Shown here one piece after another: positions 28,336 to 36,768 of a stretch of DNA of 64,000 bases. Location of the stretch: contig JACRLG010000011.1 in the NCBI GenBank assembly GCA_016235345.1, positions 1 to 64,000 on the forward strand. The letters are read 5' to 3'. The first letter of the stretch is position 1. Each line of letters begins with the position of its first letter. This stretch comes from Deltaproteobacteria bacterium. Its GTDB lineage: Bacteria; Desulfobacterota; Desulfobacteria; Desulfobacterales; Desulfatibacillaceae. Under the pieces are notes generated by a model. That model was not told where the DNA came from, ran no database searches, and worked only from the letters and a program-made list of their open reading frames with translations. The position numbers and the translations under genes were made by a program.

Positions 28336-29709
28336 TCACTGTTCCTGGATATCAAGCGAACGAAGGAGCCTTCGATCTATGGAGCCTGACTGGGCAAATC
28401 CCTTGTCGCTCTGGTATTTCATGACGGCTTCCTGGGTGATGGGCCCGAAAACGCCATCTACGGTTGAAGCATAGTATCCAAGGGCGGAAAGCTTTTCCTG
28501 CACGGCCCGGACCTGAATTTTCCTGCGTTCCCAGGCTGACAGCTTCTGAGCGTCCTCTGATTCTTTTGCGGATTCACTGGTGGCCGACTTCCTGGTATCC
28601 TGCTGTTTAGCGGGTCTGGCGGGCGTGTCTTGGGCTTGTGCCTTGCCCTTTGGGGCGGTCTCCTTGAACAGCGGTTTCTTTACGGGTTTGCCTGCGCGGT
28701 AATAATCAAGGTATCTCAAGACTTCTTCCAAAAGATGCTTCGGATAAATCTGACCGGCGCACTGATCCCAGACAGGCCTTGTTGCCTTTATAAAAGCAGC
28801 CTTGTTTTCCTGACTCAGTTCCGCGCGCTTTACCCCGTACTTTATCATGGCCTCCAGGGCCCGGGCATTTTCGTTCCGGCCAGCTTTCACGAAAGCGGCC
28901 TGAACAGCGTCACGACCGGAGTCCAGGTTCTCCTGGTATTCGTCCGGCAAGGCCTCGTAATTATTCCTGTTGATGACTATTATTGCCGGAGCATAGCGTA
29001 TCTTCATCGGATTCACGTACTTGATGACCGTGAAGAGCTGGCTCCCGGCGTAATACATGGCCGGGCCGATTGCAGTATCTGTGAGGCCCGTCTTGAGGCT
29101 GGTGTAAGCCTCGGTGACGTTCGTCGGCACAGGCTGGGCGCCAAGGGCCTTTATGGTGGCTGTTTCAATGGGACCTCCCCAGTTGCCGAATTTCATCTTC
29201 CTGAAATCTTCCAGGCTCACCATCTGATAACGAGTGGAATAGCACTGGTCGAAGTCCTGGTCGATCCACAGAAGCATCTTGAATCCATGCTGGCCGAAAT
29301 AGAAGTCAAAGGTTGAAAACATCATGGTTCGCAGGTAGTCCACCTCCTCATAGCCCTTTATCAGAAAAGGGAGTTCCAGCACGGACATTTCCGGGCAGGC
29401 CAGGTTTACCCCGGATTCGGTTATGCCCGCTCCCTGGAGCTGGCCTATCCGCATCTTCTTAAGGTACTCCGTGTCGTTTCCCATGACGCCGCCCCAGTAG
29501 AACTTGAACCTCAGGTTGTCGTCGGTGGCGTCCCGTATCCACGGGACGACCAGGGTCTGGAACTGCTGGGCCCATCCAACGTTCTTGGGGGCAAGGGAGG
29601 CCATTTTCCAGACAATGGGATTGCCTGCCGCCCCAGCCGAAACCGGTGAAAACAGAAGTATCCAGGCAGTGACTCCGAAAATGCTTTTTAAAAACAGCCG
29701 CCTTATCAT
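28336..29709 (-). CDS. TRAP transporter DctP-type binding protein fused to a peptidoglycan-binding domain
   Basis: 457 residues: Sec signal (MIRRLFLKSIFGVTAWILLF), a DctP solute-binding domain (about 25-340, with VWKMASLAPKN and YYAGSQLFTVIKYVNPMK), a Lys/Ala/Glu/Ser-rich linker (about 345-395), and a C-terminal PG_binding_1 repeat (VQEKLSALGYYASTVDGVFG, then PITQEAVMKYQSDKG). Start at 29709 after GGAGAAACAAA. No DctQ or DctM membrane genes are nearby. The fusion suggests a binding protein tethered to the cell wall rather than a standard free periplasmic one (inference). Second gene of a sigma-54 unit with the ADC-like gene. Confidence 0.85.
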   Translation of the reverse strand: MIRRLFLKSIFGVTAWILLFSPVSAGAAGNPIVWKMASLAPKNVGWAQQFQTLVVPWIRDATDDNLRFKFYWGGVMGNDTEYLKKMRIGQLQGAGITESGVNLACPEMSVLELPFLIKGYEEVDYLRTMMFSTFDFYFGQHGFKMLLWIDQDFDQCYSTRYQMVSLEDFRKMKFGNWGGPIETATIKALGAQPVPTNVTEAYTSLKTGLTDTAIGPAMYYAGSQLFTVIKYVNPMKIRYAPAIIVINRNNYEALPDEYQENLDSGRDAVQAAFVKAGRNENARALEAMIKYGVKRAELSQENKAAFIKATRPVWDQCAGQIYPKHLLEEVLRYLDYYRAGKPVKKPLFKETAPKGKAQAQDTPARPAKQQDTRKSATSESAKESEDAQKLSAWERRKIQVRAVQEKLSALGYYASTVDGVFGPITQEAVMKYQSDKGFAQSGSIDRRLLRSLDIQEQ

Positions 29710-29743
29710 TTTGTTTCTCCTTTCATCGGGTTGTCGTTGACCG

Positions 29744-30526
29744 TCAGGCATCCAGCAAATTCTTTGAATCGAAAAGCATGGCCCTGCTGTAAGGGCTGTA
29801 CTGGTAAGCCAGGGGTGTTTTGCCCAACTCAAGGTCCATCAACGTTTCGCAAAGCTCATGGCCTTCGCCCACTTCCACGGCGGCGCTTTCAGGCATAATG
29901 GACTGGGCGAATTTTTTGGGATCCACGTAGAGATTGGCCATTAAAAGGCGGTCCTCGAACTTCGTATACAATATGGTACGGGTTATCCGGCCTTTCGAGG
30001 TTGAAAGCTTGCGTCCGCGCATTTTTACCAGGCTCCTGCCGTTTACGTTCACCTCGCAGCAAAGGTATCCCGCATCCTCAGTCCATTTGAACTCTGCCAG
30101 GAACTTGGGGTAACCTGACATCTCCACGCCTCCGCGCCGGGCGATTTCGGAATCCACCGGAAGTGAGAGTATGTAGGCCTGCGCCTCGTTGCGCAGTAGC
30201 TGGCCGACTGCGGTAATGAGAGGAAGGCCCTTTTTGGGTTGGCTTACCAGGGCCGCAAGGGAGAATTCGTTGTACGGGCCGATGTCCGATTCCCTGTACT
30301 GAAAGGCCGAGATGGCCACAAGGCACCGGCCGGGGTAAAGTTCCACGGGATGCAGGGTATCGAAAGGCAGGCGCGACCGTACCTTTCGGGTGGAAGCTGA
30401 AAAGATGGCGGTGAGCGAGGTATTGTCGAAATAGAAAATGGGAAGCCTGGCCTGATAATCTTCGATGACCTTTTGATGGATTCCGTCAAAAAATGTATCG
30501 CTTGTTAAAACCGGAGGCTTCATCAT
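29744..30526 (-). CDS. Acetoacetate decarboxylase-like protein
   Basis: 260 residues of the ADC superfamily: a beta-cone fold with the central SGYPKFLAEF segment, whose Lys141 corresponds to the Schiff-base region of ADC. Relatives act as decarboxylases, aldolases or dehydratases, so the reaction is uncertain. First gene of the unit, 34 bp upstream of dctP. It is preceded by a -24/-12 promoter (30647-30662) and a pair of TTTCA-N3-TGAAA sites, linking it to the V4R activator encoded at 30792-32414. Confidence 0.8.
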   Translation of the reverse strand: MMKPPVLTSDTFFDGIHQKVIEDYQARLPIFYFDNTSLTAIFSASTRKVRSRLPFDTLHPVELYPGRCLVAISAFQYRESDIGPYNEFSLAALVSQPKKGLPLITAVGQLLRNEAQAYILSLPVDSEIARRGGVEMSGYPKFLAEFKWTEDAGYLCCEVNVNGRSLVKMRGRKLSTSKGRITRTILYTKFEDRLLMANLYVDPKKFAQSIMPESAAVEVGEGHELCETLMDLELGKTPLAYQYSPYSRAMLFDSKNLLDA

Positions 30527-30646
30527 TACTCTCCTTGGGGTTCAAACCGGTGGGATGGGAAATAGTTCTCGACTTTGGTTGAATAGCAGACTTTTCCGGC
30601 TACCCTGCCGTGGAAGAGTCAATCATCCAGCCTGCTCCCCATGAAA

Positions 30647-30662
30647 AGCATGATATGTGCCA
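30647..30662 (-). promoter_or_regulatory. Sigma-54 promoter of the ADC-like/dctP unit
   Basis: On the minus strand TGGCAC (30662-30657), five bases, then ATGC (30651-30648): a close match to TGGCAC-N5-TTGC. It lies about 120 bp upstream of the 30526 start and about 85-105 bp downstream of two palindromes. Confidence 0.8.
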
Positions 30663-30740
30663 AGAGGGCTGAAATTAATAATATGATAATTATATTAGAT
30701 AGTTGAGAATAAAAGCGCGGGGCCGGTCTTCCAGATGGCA

Positions 30741-30771
30741 TTTCAAAATGAAAAATGGTTTCAAAATGAAT
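30741..30771. promoter_or_regulatory. Two tandem upstream activator sites TTTCA-AAA-TGAAA
   Basis: Perfect site TTTCAAAATGAAA at 30741-30753 and a one-mismatch copy at 30759-30771, 18 bp centre to centre, so on almost the same helix face. They lie 80-100 bp upstream of the -24 element. The same palindrome class occurs at 33896-33908 upstream of the second sigma-54 promoter. Proposed binding site of the V4R activator. Confidence 0.7.
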
Positions 30772-30791
30772 TGGAAGATGGCGGGAGGGGA

Positions 30792-32414
30792 CTATTTCTG
30801 AAGATAACGCCACAAGGTGGTGGTGCCTATTCCGAGTATGCGTGCCGCCTCGGTCTTGTTGCCACTGGTGTGCTCCAATACCATGTTGGCGTAGCGCAGC
30901 TCCAACTCCTCCAAGGAAGGCAGCTCGGACATTATGCTTTGAAGGGGAGACCCTGCACTCTGCGTTATGGAAGAGGGCAAATGGGCGGGGGATATCTTGG
31001 CCTCAGGGGACATCACCAAGGCATACTCCATTGTGTTTTCCAACTCCCGGATATTGCCCGGCCAGGAATGGTTTTCGAGACATCTGACCACCTCAGGCTC
31101 CAAACCGGGGTGGCTTGGTTTCATACGCGAAAGAAAATGGCGGGCGAGTATGAGTATATCCTCTTTCCTGCGCCTAAGGGGTTCGACGTTCAAAGGGAAA
31201 ACCGAAAGGCGGTAAAACAGGTCCTCACGAAAATCACCCTTTTCGATCATCTGTTTCAAATCCCGGTTTGTGGCGGCAACGATACGGACATCAAGGGGCA
31301 TGTTCTGCGAGCCCCCAACCGGACGGACCTCCTTTTCCTGCAGAACTCGAAGGAGCTTCGCCTGCAGGGCAAGGGGCATCTCTCCCACCTCATCCAGAAA
31401 AAACGTCCCCCCGTCGGCATCAAGGAGGAGGCCCTTCCGGTTGCTGTCCGCTCCGGTGAAGGCCCCCTTGGTGTAACCGAAGAGCTCGGTTTCCAAAAGA
31501 TTTGAAGGAAGCGCGGCGCAGTTTATTGCAAAAAAGGGCTTCCGTTTGCGCCCGGAATGATCGTGGATAAACCTTGCCACAAGTTCCTTTCCCGTGCCGC
31601 TTTCTCCCTGTATCAGCACAGAAAGATCGGTCGCCGCGATTTTTTCAGCCAGCATCATGAGGTTAGCCATGGATTTGCCGCGATAGACTATCCCGGAAGA
31701 CTGCTTCATTACTCTTGCCTGCTTCTTGAGGCGCGCTATTTCGGCCTCGCTTTTGGCAAGGTCCTCACGGGATTGCTTAAGCTCCGCCTCAAGCCGGGAT
31801 ATGTCGCCTTCCAGTGTTGAAAGCGTGAGGGAATCCCTGAATGCTTTCAGTTCCTCTCCGCCCTCCTCCGGGAAGTAGGCGGAAAACGTGCATTCCGGTG
31901 AGCCTGCCGCCTTGCAGGCTGTCTCCCGCACCAGGATTTCCCGTCCGAAAACCGCGCTGGCGTAGCCGCTTAAAAAACCGGAGAGCAGGTTGCATATCGG
32001 CTGTGGGCTTAAGCCGGTTTTCTTGTTGAGATAGTTAAGGGCCTCGAAAGAGTCGTGCCATATTCCCTCGAAGCGCATCCTGTTCTTTTCCTCCTCATAC
32101 TCCCATCTGGTAATTTCCTGTTCGACAATTCCCGCCACGCGCATAACCACCTTGCAGGCATGAAACCATTCCAGACGCGAGTCGAAGTCATACATATCAC
32201 CGATGACCGCAGCAGCGGTAAGGCCGTTTTCGTAGCCTACCCGTGCCAGTAGCCTTCCCATGCTGTCCAGCCCGAGATGATGGGTGAGATCATCGCCGAA
32301 ACGCCTGAGCGATGAAATACCTGTGATAACTATCCTGTGCGACCCGAACAGGGGAAATCCCTTCTTGGGGTCGATCTTCAAAAGTTCAGTCATGGACAAG
32401 TCTTCAGCGCGCAT
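30792..32414 (-). CDS. Sigma-54 activator with XylR-N/V4R sensor domain (DmpR/XylR-like)
   Basis: 540 residues. The sensor (1-185) ends in a V4R domain with Cys141, Cys167 and Cys175. Then come a coiled-coil linker (200-235), AAA+ domain with Walker A GESGTGKE (270-277) and GAFTGA (317-322), and a Fis-type HTH at the end (NKTEAARILGIGTTTLWRYL). V4R activators such as DmpR and XylR bind small, often aromatic, effectors directly. I chose the ATG at 32414 as it begins the conserved sensor. Two -24/-12 promoters with shared palindromes flank it, so both neighbouring units are likely targets. Confidence 0.92.
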   Translation of the reverse strand: MRAEDLSMTELLKIDPKKGFPLFGSHRIVITGISSLRRFGDDLTHHLGLDSMGRLLARVGYENGLTAAAVIGDMYDFDSRLEWFHACKVVMRVAGIVEQEITRWEYEEEKNRMRFEGIWHDSFEALNYLNKKTGLSPQPICNLLSGFLSGYASAVFGREILVRETACKAAGSPECTFSAYFPEEGGEELKAFRDSLTLSTLEGDISRLEAELKQSREDLAKSEAEIARLKKQARVMKQSSGIVYRGKSMANLMMLAEKIAATDLSVLIQGESGTGKELVARFIHDHSGRKRKPFFAINCAALPSNLLETELFGYTKGAFTGADSNRKGLLLDADGGTFFLDEVGEMPLALQAKLLRVLQEKEVRPVGGSQNMPLDVRIVAATNRDLKQMIEKGDFREDLFYRLSVFPLNVEPLRRRKEDILILARHFLSRMKPSHPGLEPEVVRCLENHSWPGNIRELENTMEYALVMSPEAKISPAHLPSSITQSAGSPLQSIMSELPSLEELELRYANMVLEHTSGNKTEAARILGIGTTTLWRYLQK

Positions 32415-32567
32415 TTTCGGACCCTTAAGGAAAACCGGCTTACAGGAAGGAATGTTCGGATGGATTTGTAAGTGTAACCTTCGGCTGTCCCATAAATCAA
32501 GAGACAAAGGAAAATCTCTGCCGGACCCTGCCTTTAAGGATGAAAAATTTACAGGGGAAAATTTTTC

Positions 32568-32596
32568 TTGACGAATAAAAAGAACAGTGTTATAAG
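32568..32596 (+). promoter_or_regulatory. Sigma-70 promoter of the lipase gene
   Basis: TTGACG (32568-32573), 17 bp, TATAAG (32591-32596), about 120 bp before the lipase ATG. It differs from the -24/-12 promoters around it, so the lipase is probably outside the sigma-54 regulon. Confidence 0.7.
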
Positions 32597-32717
32597 AACA
32601 TTATTCTTTTTAATTGCCGTCGCTTCAACCGGATGGAATCAGTCTCATGGCAGGCTGGGGGCAAGGCCTCAAGCCGACATTAGTCGTGTCAAAACAAGGA
32701 AAAAGGGGGGGCTGAAA

Positions 32718-33629
32718 ATGAAAAAGGCAATGAAAAGCGTGCTGATTCTTTCGGGGCTGATTTTGATGTTAATGACGGCAATGCCGGGCGCCGCCCTTTG
32801 CGGAGGAAGCGGAAGCCTTAAGTGCGACACCCGCTACCCCGTGGTGCTGGCTCACGGAATGGGCGCCACCGCCGAGATGTTCGGATTCGTGGAGTACTGG
32901 TACGGCATACCTGAAGCCCTTAGAGATCAGGGCGCCGACGTTTATGCGGTCTCAGTTAACGCAATGGGCTCAACCGAAACCAAGGCCGCCCAGTTCAAGA
33001 CCCAGCTGCTGCAGATTCTGGCGGTCACTGGAAAGGCCAAGGCCAATGTTATCGGTCATTCCCACGGAGGCATCTATCCACGGTACGCCATCACAAACAT
33101 GGGTTTGGCCTCCAAGGTTGCGAGCCTGACCTCCATCGGCGCGCCCCACCGGGGCAGCACCGTGGTGGATGTAATGGTTTCCGGCCTGCCCGGCTCAATC
33201 TTCGCCTTGGGCTCCGATCTCACAAACTTCATGTATGCCTTCATCTGTGGCGACACCAACCCGGACTTTGCCACCAACGCAATCCAGCTGACCACGGGCT
33301 ACATGAGGAACATCTTCAACCCCAATACCCCCAACGTGTCCGGCGTCTATTACCAGAGCTACAACGGCAAGGTGAAGGTGGCCTGCCCCTTTGCCCTGAT
33401 ACAGCCTTGCTGGCTCCTGCTTCTGGCCACCGAGGGCGAAAGCGACGGAGCCACCAGCACCTATAGCGCCAAGTGGGGCACATGGAAAGGAACAGTGAGC
33501 GGAGCCTGGTACTCTCCCGGTGTGGATCATCTGGGCGAAGTTGGCCAGCTTTTGGGAGCCACTCCCGGCTTTGACGCCCCTGGCTTCTACGTTGGAATGG
33601 TGGGTGATCTTAAGGCGGCGGGCTTCTAA
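32718..33629 (+). CDS. Secreted triacylglycerol lipase (family I type)
   Basis: 303 residues with a clear signal peptide (MKKAMKSVLILSGLILMLMT and an AALC/G-rich cleavage region). The alpha/beta-hydrolase begins YPVVLAHGMGA (oxyanion hole), the nucleophile is Ser115 in GHSHGG, the acid Asp243 in GESDGATS and the base His271 in GVDHLGEVGQ, matching Pseudomonas/Burkholderia-type lipases. Those usually need a Lif foldase; none is visible nearby. AAGGGGGG precedes the chosen ATG. Fatty acids released could feed the acyl-CoA operon downstream (inference). Confidence 0.9.
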   Translation: MKKAMKSVLILSGLILMLMTAMPGAALCGGSGSLKCDTRYPVVLAHGMGATAEMFGFVEYWYGIPEALRDQGADVYAVSVNAMGSTETKAAQFKTQLLQILAVTGKAKANVIGHSHGGIYPRYAITNMGLASKVASLTSIGAPHRGSTVVDVMVSGLPGSIFALGSDLTNFMYAFICGDTNPDFATNAIQLTTGYMRNIFNPNTPNVSGVYYQSYNGKVKVACPFALIQPCWLLLLATEGESDGATSTYSAKWGTWKGTVSGAWYSPGVDHLGEVGQLLGATPGFDAPGFYVGMVGDLKAAGF

Positions 33630-33671
33630 TTTAAGCTCTCCAGGAAGTTCGGAAGCTTTTGTAAAAATCTG

Positions 33672-33728
33672 CGGCGGTGGATGGGAGCGTATCGGATACG
33701 CGCCTTTCCATCGCCGTTTGTTTTTCAG
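33672..33728 (+). terminator. Rho-independent terminator of the lipase gene
   Basis: CGGCGGTGGATGG and CCATCGCCG arms with an inner GCGTATC/GATACGC stem, followed by TTTGTTTTT. It lies about 45 bp downstream of the lipase stop. Confidence 0.75.
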
Positions 33729-33895
33729 CGATTGTCACAGGTCCGCCGCGCTGGTTTTGGGAAAGGCGTTCCGGAAATTGTTATGGATTTTTCGGGCATC
33801 TTCCAATTCATCCTTTGAAATCACTCTACGGCTGAAGAATTTTTCCCCCCCCGATTCACTCCCGAAATCCGCTGTCCTTTCGTTTTGAAAAACTA

Positions 33896-33908
33896 TTTCA
33901 AATTGAAA
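33896..33908. promoter_or_regulatory. Upstream activator site TTTCA-AAT-TGAAA
   Basis: Perfect 5-bp arms, identical in arms and spacing to the sites at 30741-30771, and about 80 bp upstream of the -24 element at 33986. Further TGAAA/TTTCA half-sites lie at 33886-33900 and 33951-33975. Confidence 0.7.
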
Positions 33909-33985
33909 CGGAGTGAACGCTGCTCATTTTTCTTTCGGCATGATAAACATTTGAAATAAAATGAAATAATTTCATTGCGCCTTTT

Positions 33986-34001
33986 TGGCACGAACCGTGC
34001 T
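33986..34001 (+). promoter_or_regulatory. Sigma-54 promoter of the acyl-CoA catabolic operon
   Basis: TGGCAC (33986-33991), five bases, GTGC (33997-34000), matching TGGCAC-N5-TTGC with one difference. About 65 bp upstream of the first dehydrogenase start. Confidence 0.8.
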
Positions 34002-34063
34002 TCATAGTTTGCTGAGTCTGGCTGACAATTCGGCCTTATAAAAATCAAAAAGGAAACCGCCGC

Positions 34064-35572
34064 ATGAGCCTTTCAATATCAAACCAAAGGTTAACAACCA
34101 TGGAGGACTGGTTCGACGACAATTCCGCAAGCCTTAAGGCCATATCCTCCCAGCCCGGGGCAATGGCCGGAGAAATTATGGAGGTTGTGAACCTTGCGAG
34201 AAAGTTCAAGGAGGAATTCATAAGGCCCCAAGCCATCGAGATGGACAAGAGAATCCAGGAAGACCATTCTTACCTGCCGGAGGAATGGGTTGATGAGGCT
34301 TGCAGGCGGGGCTTTTTCACATTGTGCGTTCCCAAGATATTCGGGGGGCAGGGCTATTGCTTTCCCGCACTGTCCTATTTCATGGAGGAAATCGCCTCCG
34401 TGTGCCTGGGGATGGCCAATATCATAGGTGCGCACTACCTGGGTCTGGGCACCCTCATCTGCACCTGGAACCTCCCCCTGATCGCAAGGGTCTGCCGGGA
34501 GATCGTCGAAGGTGAACGCAGCGGCAAGGCCTGCATGGTAAGCCTTGCCATGACCGAGCCCACCTCCGGTTCGGACACCCCGGAGCCCGATCTTCTCGAC
34601 AAGGGCCAGGTGGCCTGCCTGGCAAAAAAGGAAGATGGCGGTTACCGGGTTAACGGTTCCAAGATCTTCATATCGAACGGCCATTTTTCAACCTGGCACA
34701 TGACAGTGGCCTTCGAGGACCTTGCGCGCCCTTCCGAAACTGCGGTGATCCTGGCGGTGCGCAATGGCGCCAAGGGCTTCCAGGTCGCCGGCAAGGAATC
34801 CAAGATGGGCCAGTTGGCCTGCCCCGCGAGCGAACTCGTTTTCAACGACTGTTTCATCCCAAACGAGCAGGTGGCGCTGTCTCCCGACATGACCAGAGGA
34901 TATTCCAGGACCCACAGGGAAATATACCAACATTTATTCGACGACCTTTGCTCCATATCCAGGGCGGGCGTATGCGCCTTAAGCGCCGGGGCGGCCCGGG
35001 GCGCATACGAGAGCGCTCTTGCTTTCGCTGCTATGGCGAAAAAAAAGGGAGATTACCTCATAAACTCGGAATGGGTGCAGTGCCGGCTGGCGGAGATGTA
35101 CAAGAACGCAGTCGTTGCGAGGCTTCTTTACATAGAAGCCAACTACGCAAACGGCAATCACGGCATTTACAAGGGCCTTCAGGCAAAGCCGGTCTATTAC
35201 GCCTTAAGGTACCTTCCGAAATCATTCCTGTCCTGGGGTCTTGGCAAAGCGCTTGGATTGGAATGGCTTACCGGGCTCATCCGCAAAAGGCAGCTTTCAG
35301 GCTTCAACCCGGGCATGGTGCAGCGCACCGCAGGTTTAGGGGCTCTGGCCAAATTCGCCAGCTCGGACGCGGCCTGTGAAAACGCACAGCTGGCCATGGA
35401 GATGATGGGGGCAAAAGGGTTGAGGCACGAGCTGGGCACAGAAAAACGCCTCAGGGACATAAAGCTCCTTCAGATTTACGAGGGCACCAACCAGATATGC
35501 CGTATGGACCTTTTCAGAAACCTGATAGCCCGCCGCCTGCCACAGGCAAAGCTCTATGAGGAATGCGTCTAA
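34064..35572 (+). CDS. Acyl-CoA dehydrogenase, catalytic subunit
   Basis: 502 residues, longer than the usual 380 at both ends of the core. FAD/substrate motifs CMVSLAMTEPTSGSD and NGSKIFISNG are intact, and the catalytic base is Glu473 in IYEGTNQICR, the medium/short-chain ACAD position. It introduces an alpha,beta double bond into an acyl-CoA, passing electrons to ETF or a dedicated acceptor. First gene of the sigma-54 operon; the ATG follows AAAAAGGAAACCGCCGC. A second, Glu-less ACAD starts 13 bp after it and may be its partner. Confidence 0.92.
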   Translation: MSLSISNQRLTTMEDWFDDNSASLKAISSQPGAMAGEIMEVVNLARKFKEEFIRPQAIEMDKRIQEDHSYLPEEWVDEACRRGFFTLCVPKIFGGQGYCFPALSYFMEEIASVCLGMANIIGAHYLGLGTLICTWNLPLIARVCREIVEGERSGKACMVSLAMTEPTSGSDTPEPDLLDKGQVACLAKKEDGGYRVNGSKIFISNGHFSTWHMTVAFEDLARPSETAVILAVRNGAKGFQVAGKESKMGQLACPASELVFNDCFIPNEQVALSPDMTRGYSRTHREIYQHLFDDLCSISRAGVCALSAGAARGAYESALAFAAMAKKKGDYLINSEWVQCRLAEMYKNAVVARLLYIEANYANGNHGIYKGLQAKPVYYALRYLPKSFLSWGLGKALGLEWLTGLIRKRQLSGFNPGMVQRTAGLGALAKFASSDAACENAQLAMEMMGAKGLRHELGTEKRLRDIKLLQIYEGTNQICRMDLFRNLIARRLPQAKLYEECV

Positions 35573-35584
35573 AGGAGACCAATC

Positions 35585-36712
35585 ATGCAAGCCGATAAGG
35601 TTGCCAAAGAATATCAAATGCTTGAAAAGTCGGTGCGGGAGTTTGCGGCCAAGATGCTCCGCCCCCGGCTGGAGGAAAACGACCGTTATCCGGTAAGCGA
35701 CGATTTCGCAAAAGCAGTGGAAAAGGCGATGGAGCTTGAGTACTTTTCAGTGATGCTTCCGGAAGATATGAACGGCTTCGGCGGAAAGACACTTCCTCTG
35801 GGTATTGTGCTTTCGTGCATTTCGGAAACCGACGCCGCCATGGGCGCAATGATTCTCACAAACGCCGTGGCCCAGGAAATAATGCTTACAGCCGGAGAAA
35901 CGGATATCGTAAGGGATATTTGCGGCAAGGCCGACTGGAGCCGCGAGCTTCTCATCGCGTTCCCCCTTTTGACGGATCCGGAGGAGGACGAAATCCTCCT
36001 TTCCGCAAAAAAAGAGGACGGAAAATACCGGCTGTCTGGAACGGCTGAGTACGTGGTGATGGGACCGATGGCCCGAAGGGCTCTTGTTCCCGCAAAGCTT
36101 GGAAACGAGCCGGGATACGGGTTTTTCCTGGTGGATTTGGACCTGCCGGAGTCAAGCTCCCAAGGAGCCATATCGAGCGCAGGTCTGCACGCCTGCCCGG
36201 CCTCCGATATCAAATTCATGGGCGCCCAGGCGCGTCTCATGGGGAGGATGGAGGACGGCCCCCGTTATTATGAGCAAACGTGCATTAAAATGCTCCCGGC
36301 CGCCGCCGCAGTGGCGGGCGGCCTTATGCAGGGCTCCATGAAGGAAGCCCTCTCGTACTGCAAAAAGCGCAGGCAGGGCGGCAGAAGGATCATTGACTGG
36401 TCGGAACTGCGCCTGATTCTCTCTGATATGCTCCTTGCGGCCAACACCGGCCGGATACTTCTCGACAACGCCTTCCGGGCGGTTGACGCCCATTCGGCCA
36501 AATGGGCCGAAGACGCTCTTACTGCATCCGTCTACGTCCTTGAAACAGCGTGCAGGCAGACATCCGACGGCATCCAGGCCCTTGGCGGCTACGGCTACAC
36601 AAAGCATTCCTTTCAGGAGCGCCGTTTCCGGGACGCCCAGCATTTGAGGTCAATTTTCGGAAGCGCTGTCCCACGAAGGCTTGCATACGCAAAACTTGGT
36701 CTCAATTGCTGA
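35585..36712 (+). CDS. Acyl-CoA dehydrogenase-like subunit lacking the catalytic Glu
   Basis: 375 residues, normal ACAD length and fold: N-terminal helical domain, C-terminal GGYGYTKHSFQERRFRDAQ. The segment that should read IYEGT is IFGSA, so the catalytic Glu is Gly359, and the substrate-loop TEP..GSD region is replaced by LLTDPEEDE. The reading frame is intact, which argues for function as a partner subunit. Heteromeric ACADs made of one active and one degenerate chain are known in steroid catabolism of actinobacteria (ChsE-type); here it would pair with the upstream enzyme. Confidence 0.85.
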   Translation: MQADKVAKEYQMLEKSVREFAAKMLRPRLEENDRYPVSDDFAKAVEKAMELEYFSVMLPEDMNGFGGKTLPLGIVLSCISETDAAMGAMILTNAVAQEIMLTAGETDIVRDICGKADWSRELLIAFPLLTDPEEDEILLSAKKEDGKYRLSGTAEYVVMGPMARRALVPAKLGNEPGYGFFLVDLDLPESSSQGAISSAGLHACPASDIKFMGAQARLMGRMEDGPRYYEQTCIKMLPAAAAVAGGLMQGSMKEALSYCKKRRQGGRRIIDWSELRLILSDMLLAANTGRILLDNAFRAVDAHSAKWAEDALTASVYVLETACRQTSDGIQALGGYGYTKHSFQERRFRDAQHLRSIFGSAVPRRLAYAKLGLNC

Positions 36713-36768
36713 AAATGAGGCCCAAAGCCATCCATTGAAGAATTTTTCCATAAATATGGAGAAGACAT

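Larger units (their letters stand above)
33729..34063. other. Regulatory region upstream of the acyl-CoA operon
   Basis: No gene. It carries several TGAAA/TTTCA half-sites (33885-33975), one perfect palindrome (33896-33908), a -24/-12 promoter (33986-34001) and the AAGGA ribosome-binding site of the first acyl-CoA dehydrogenase. Confidence 0.7.
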
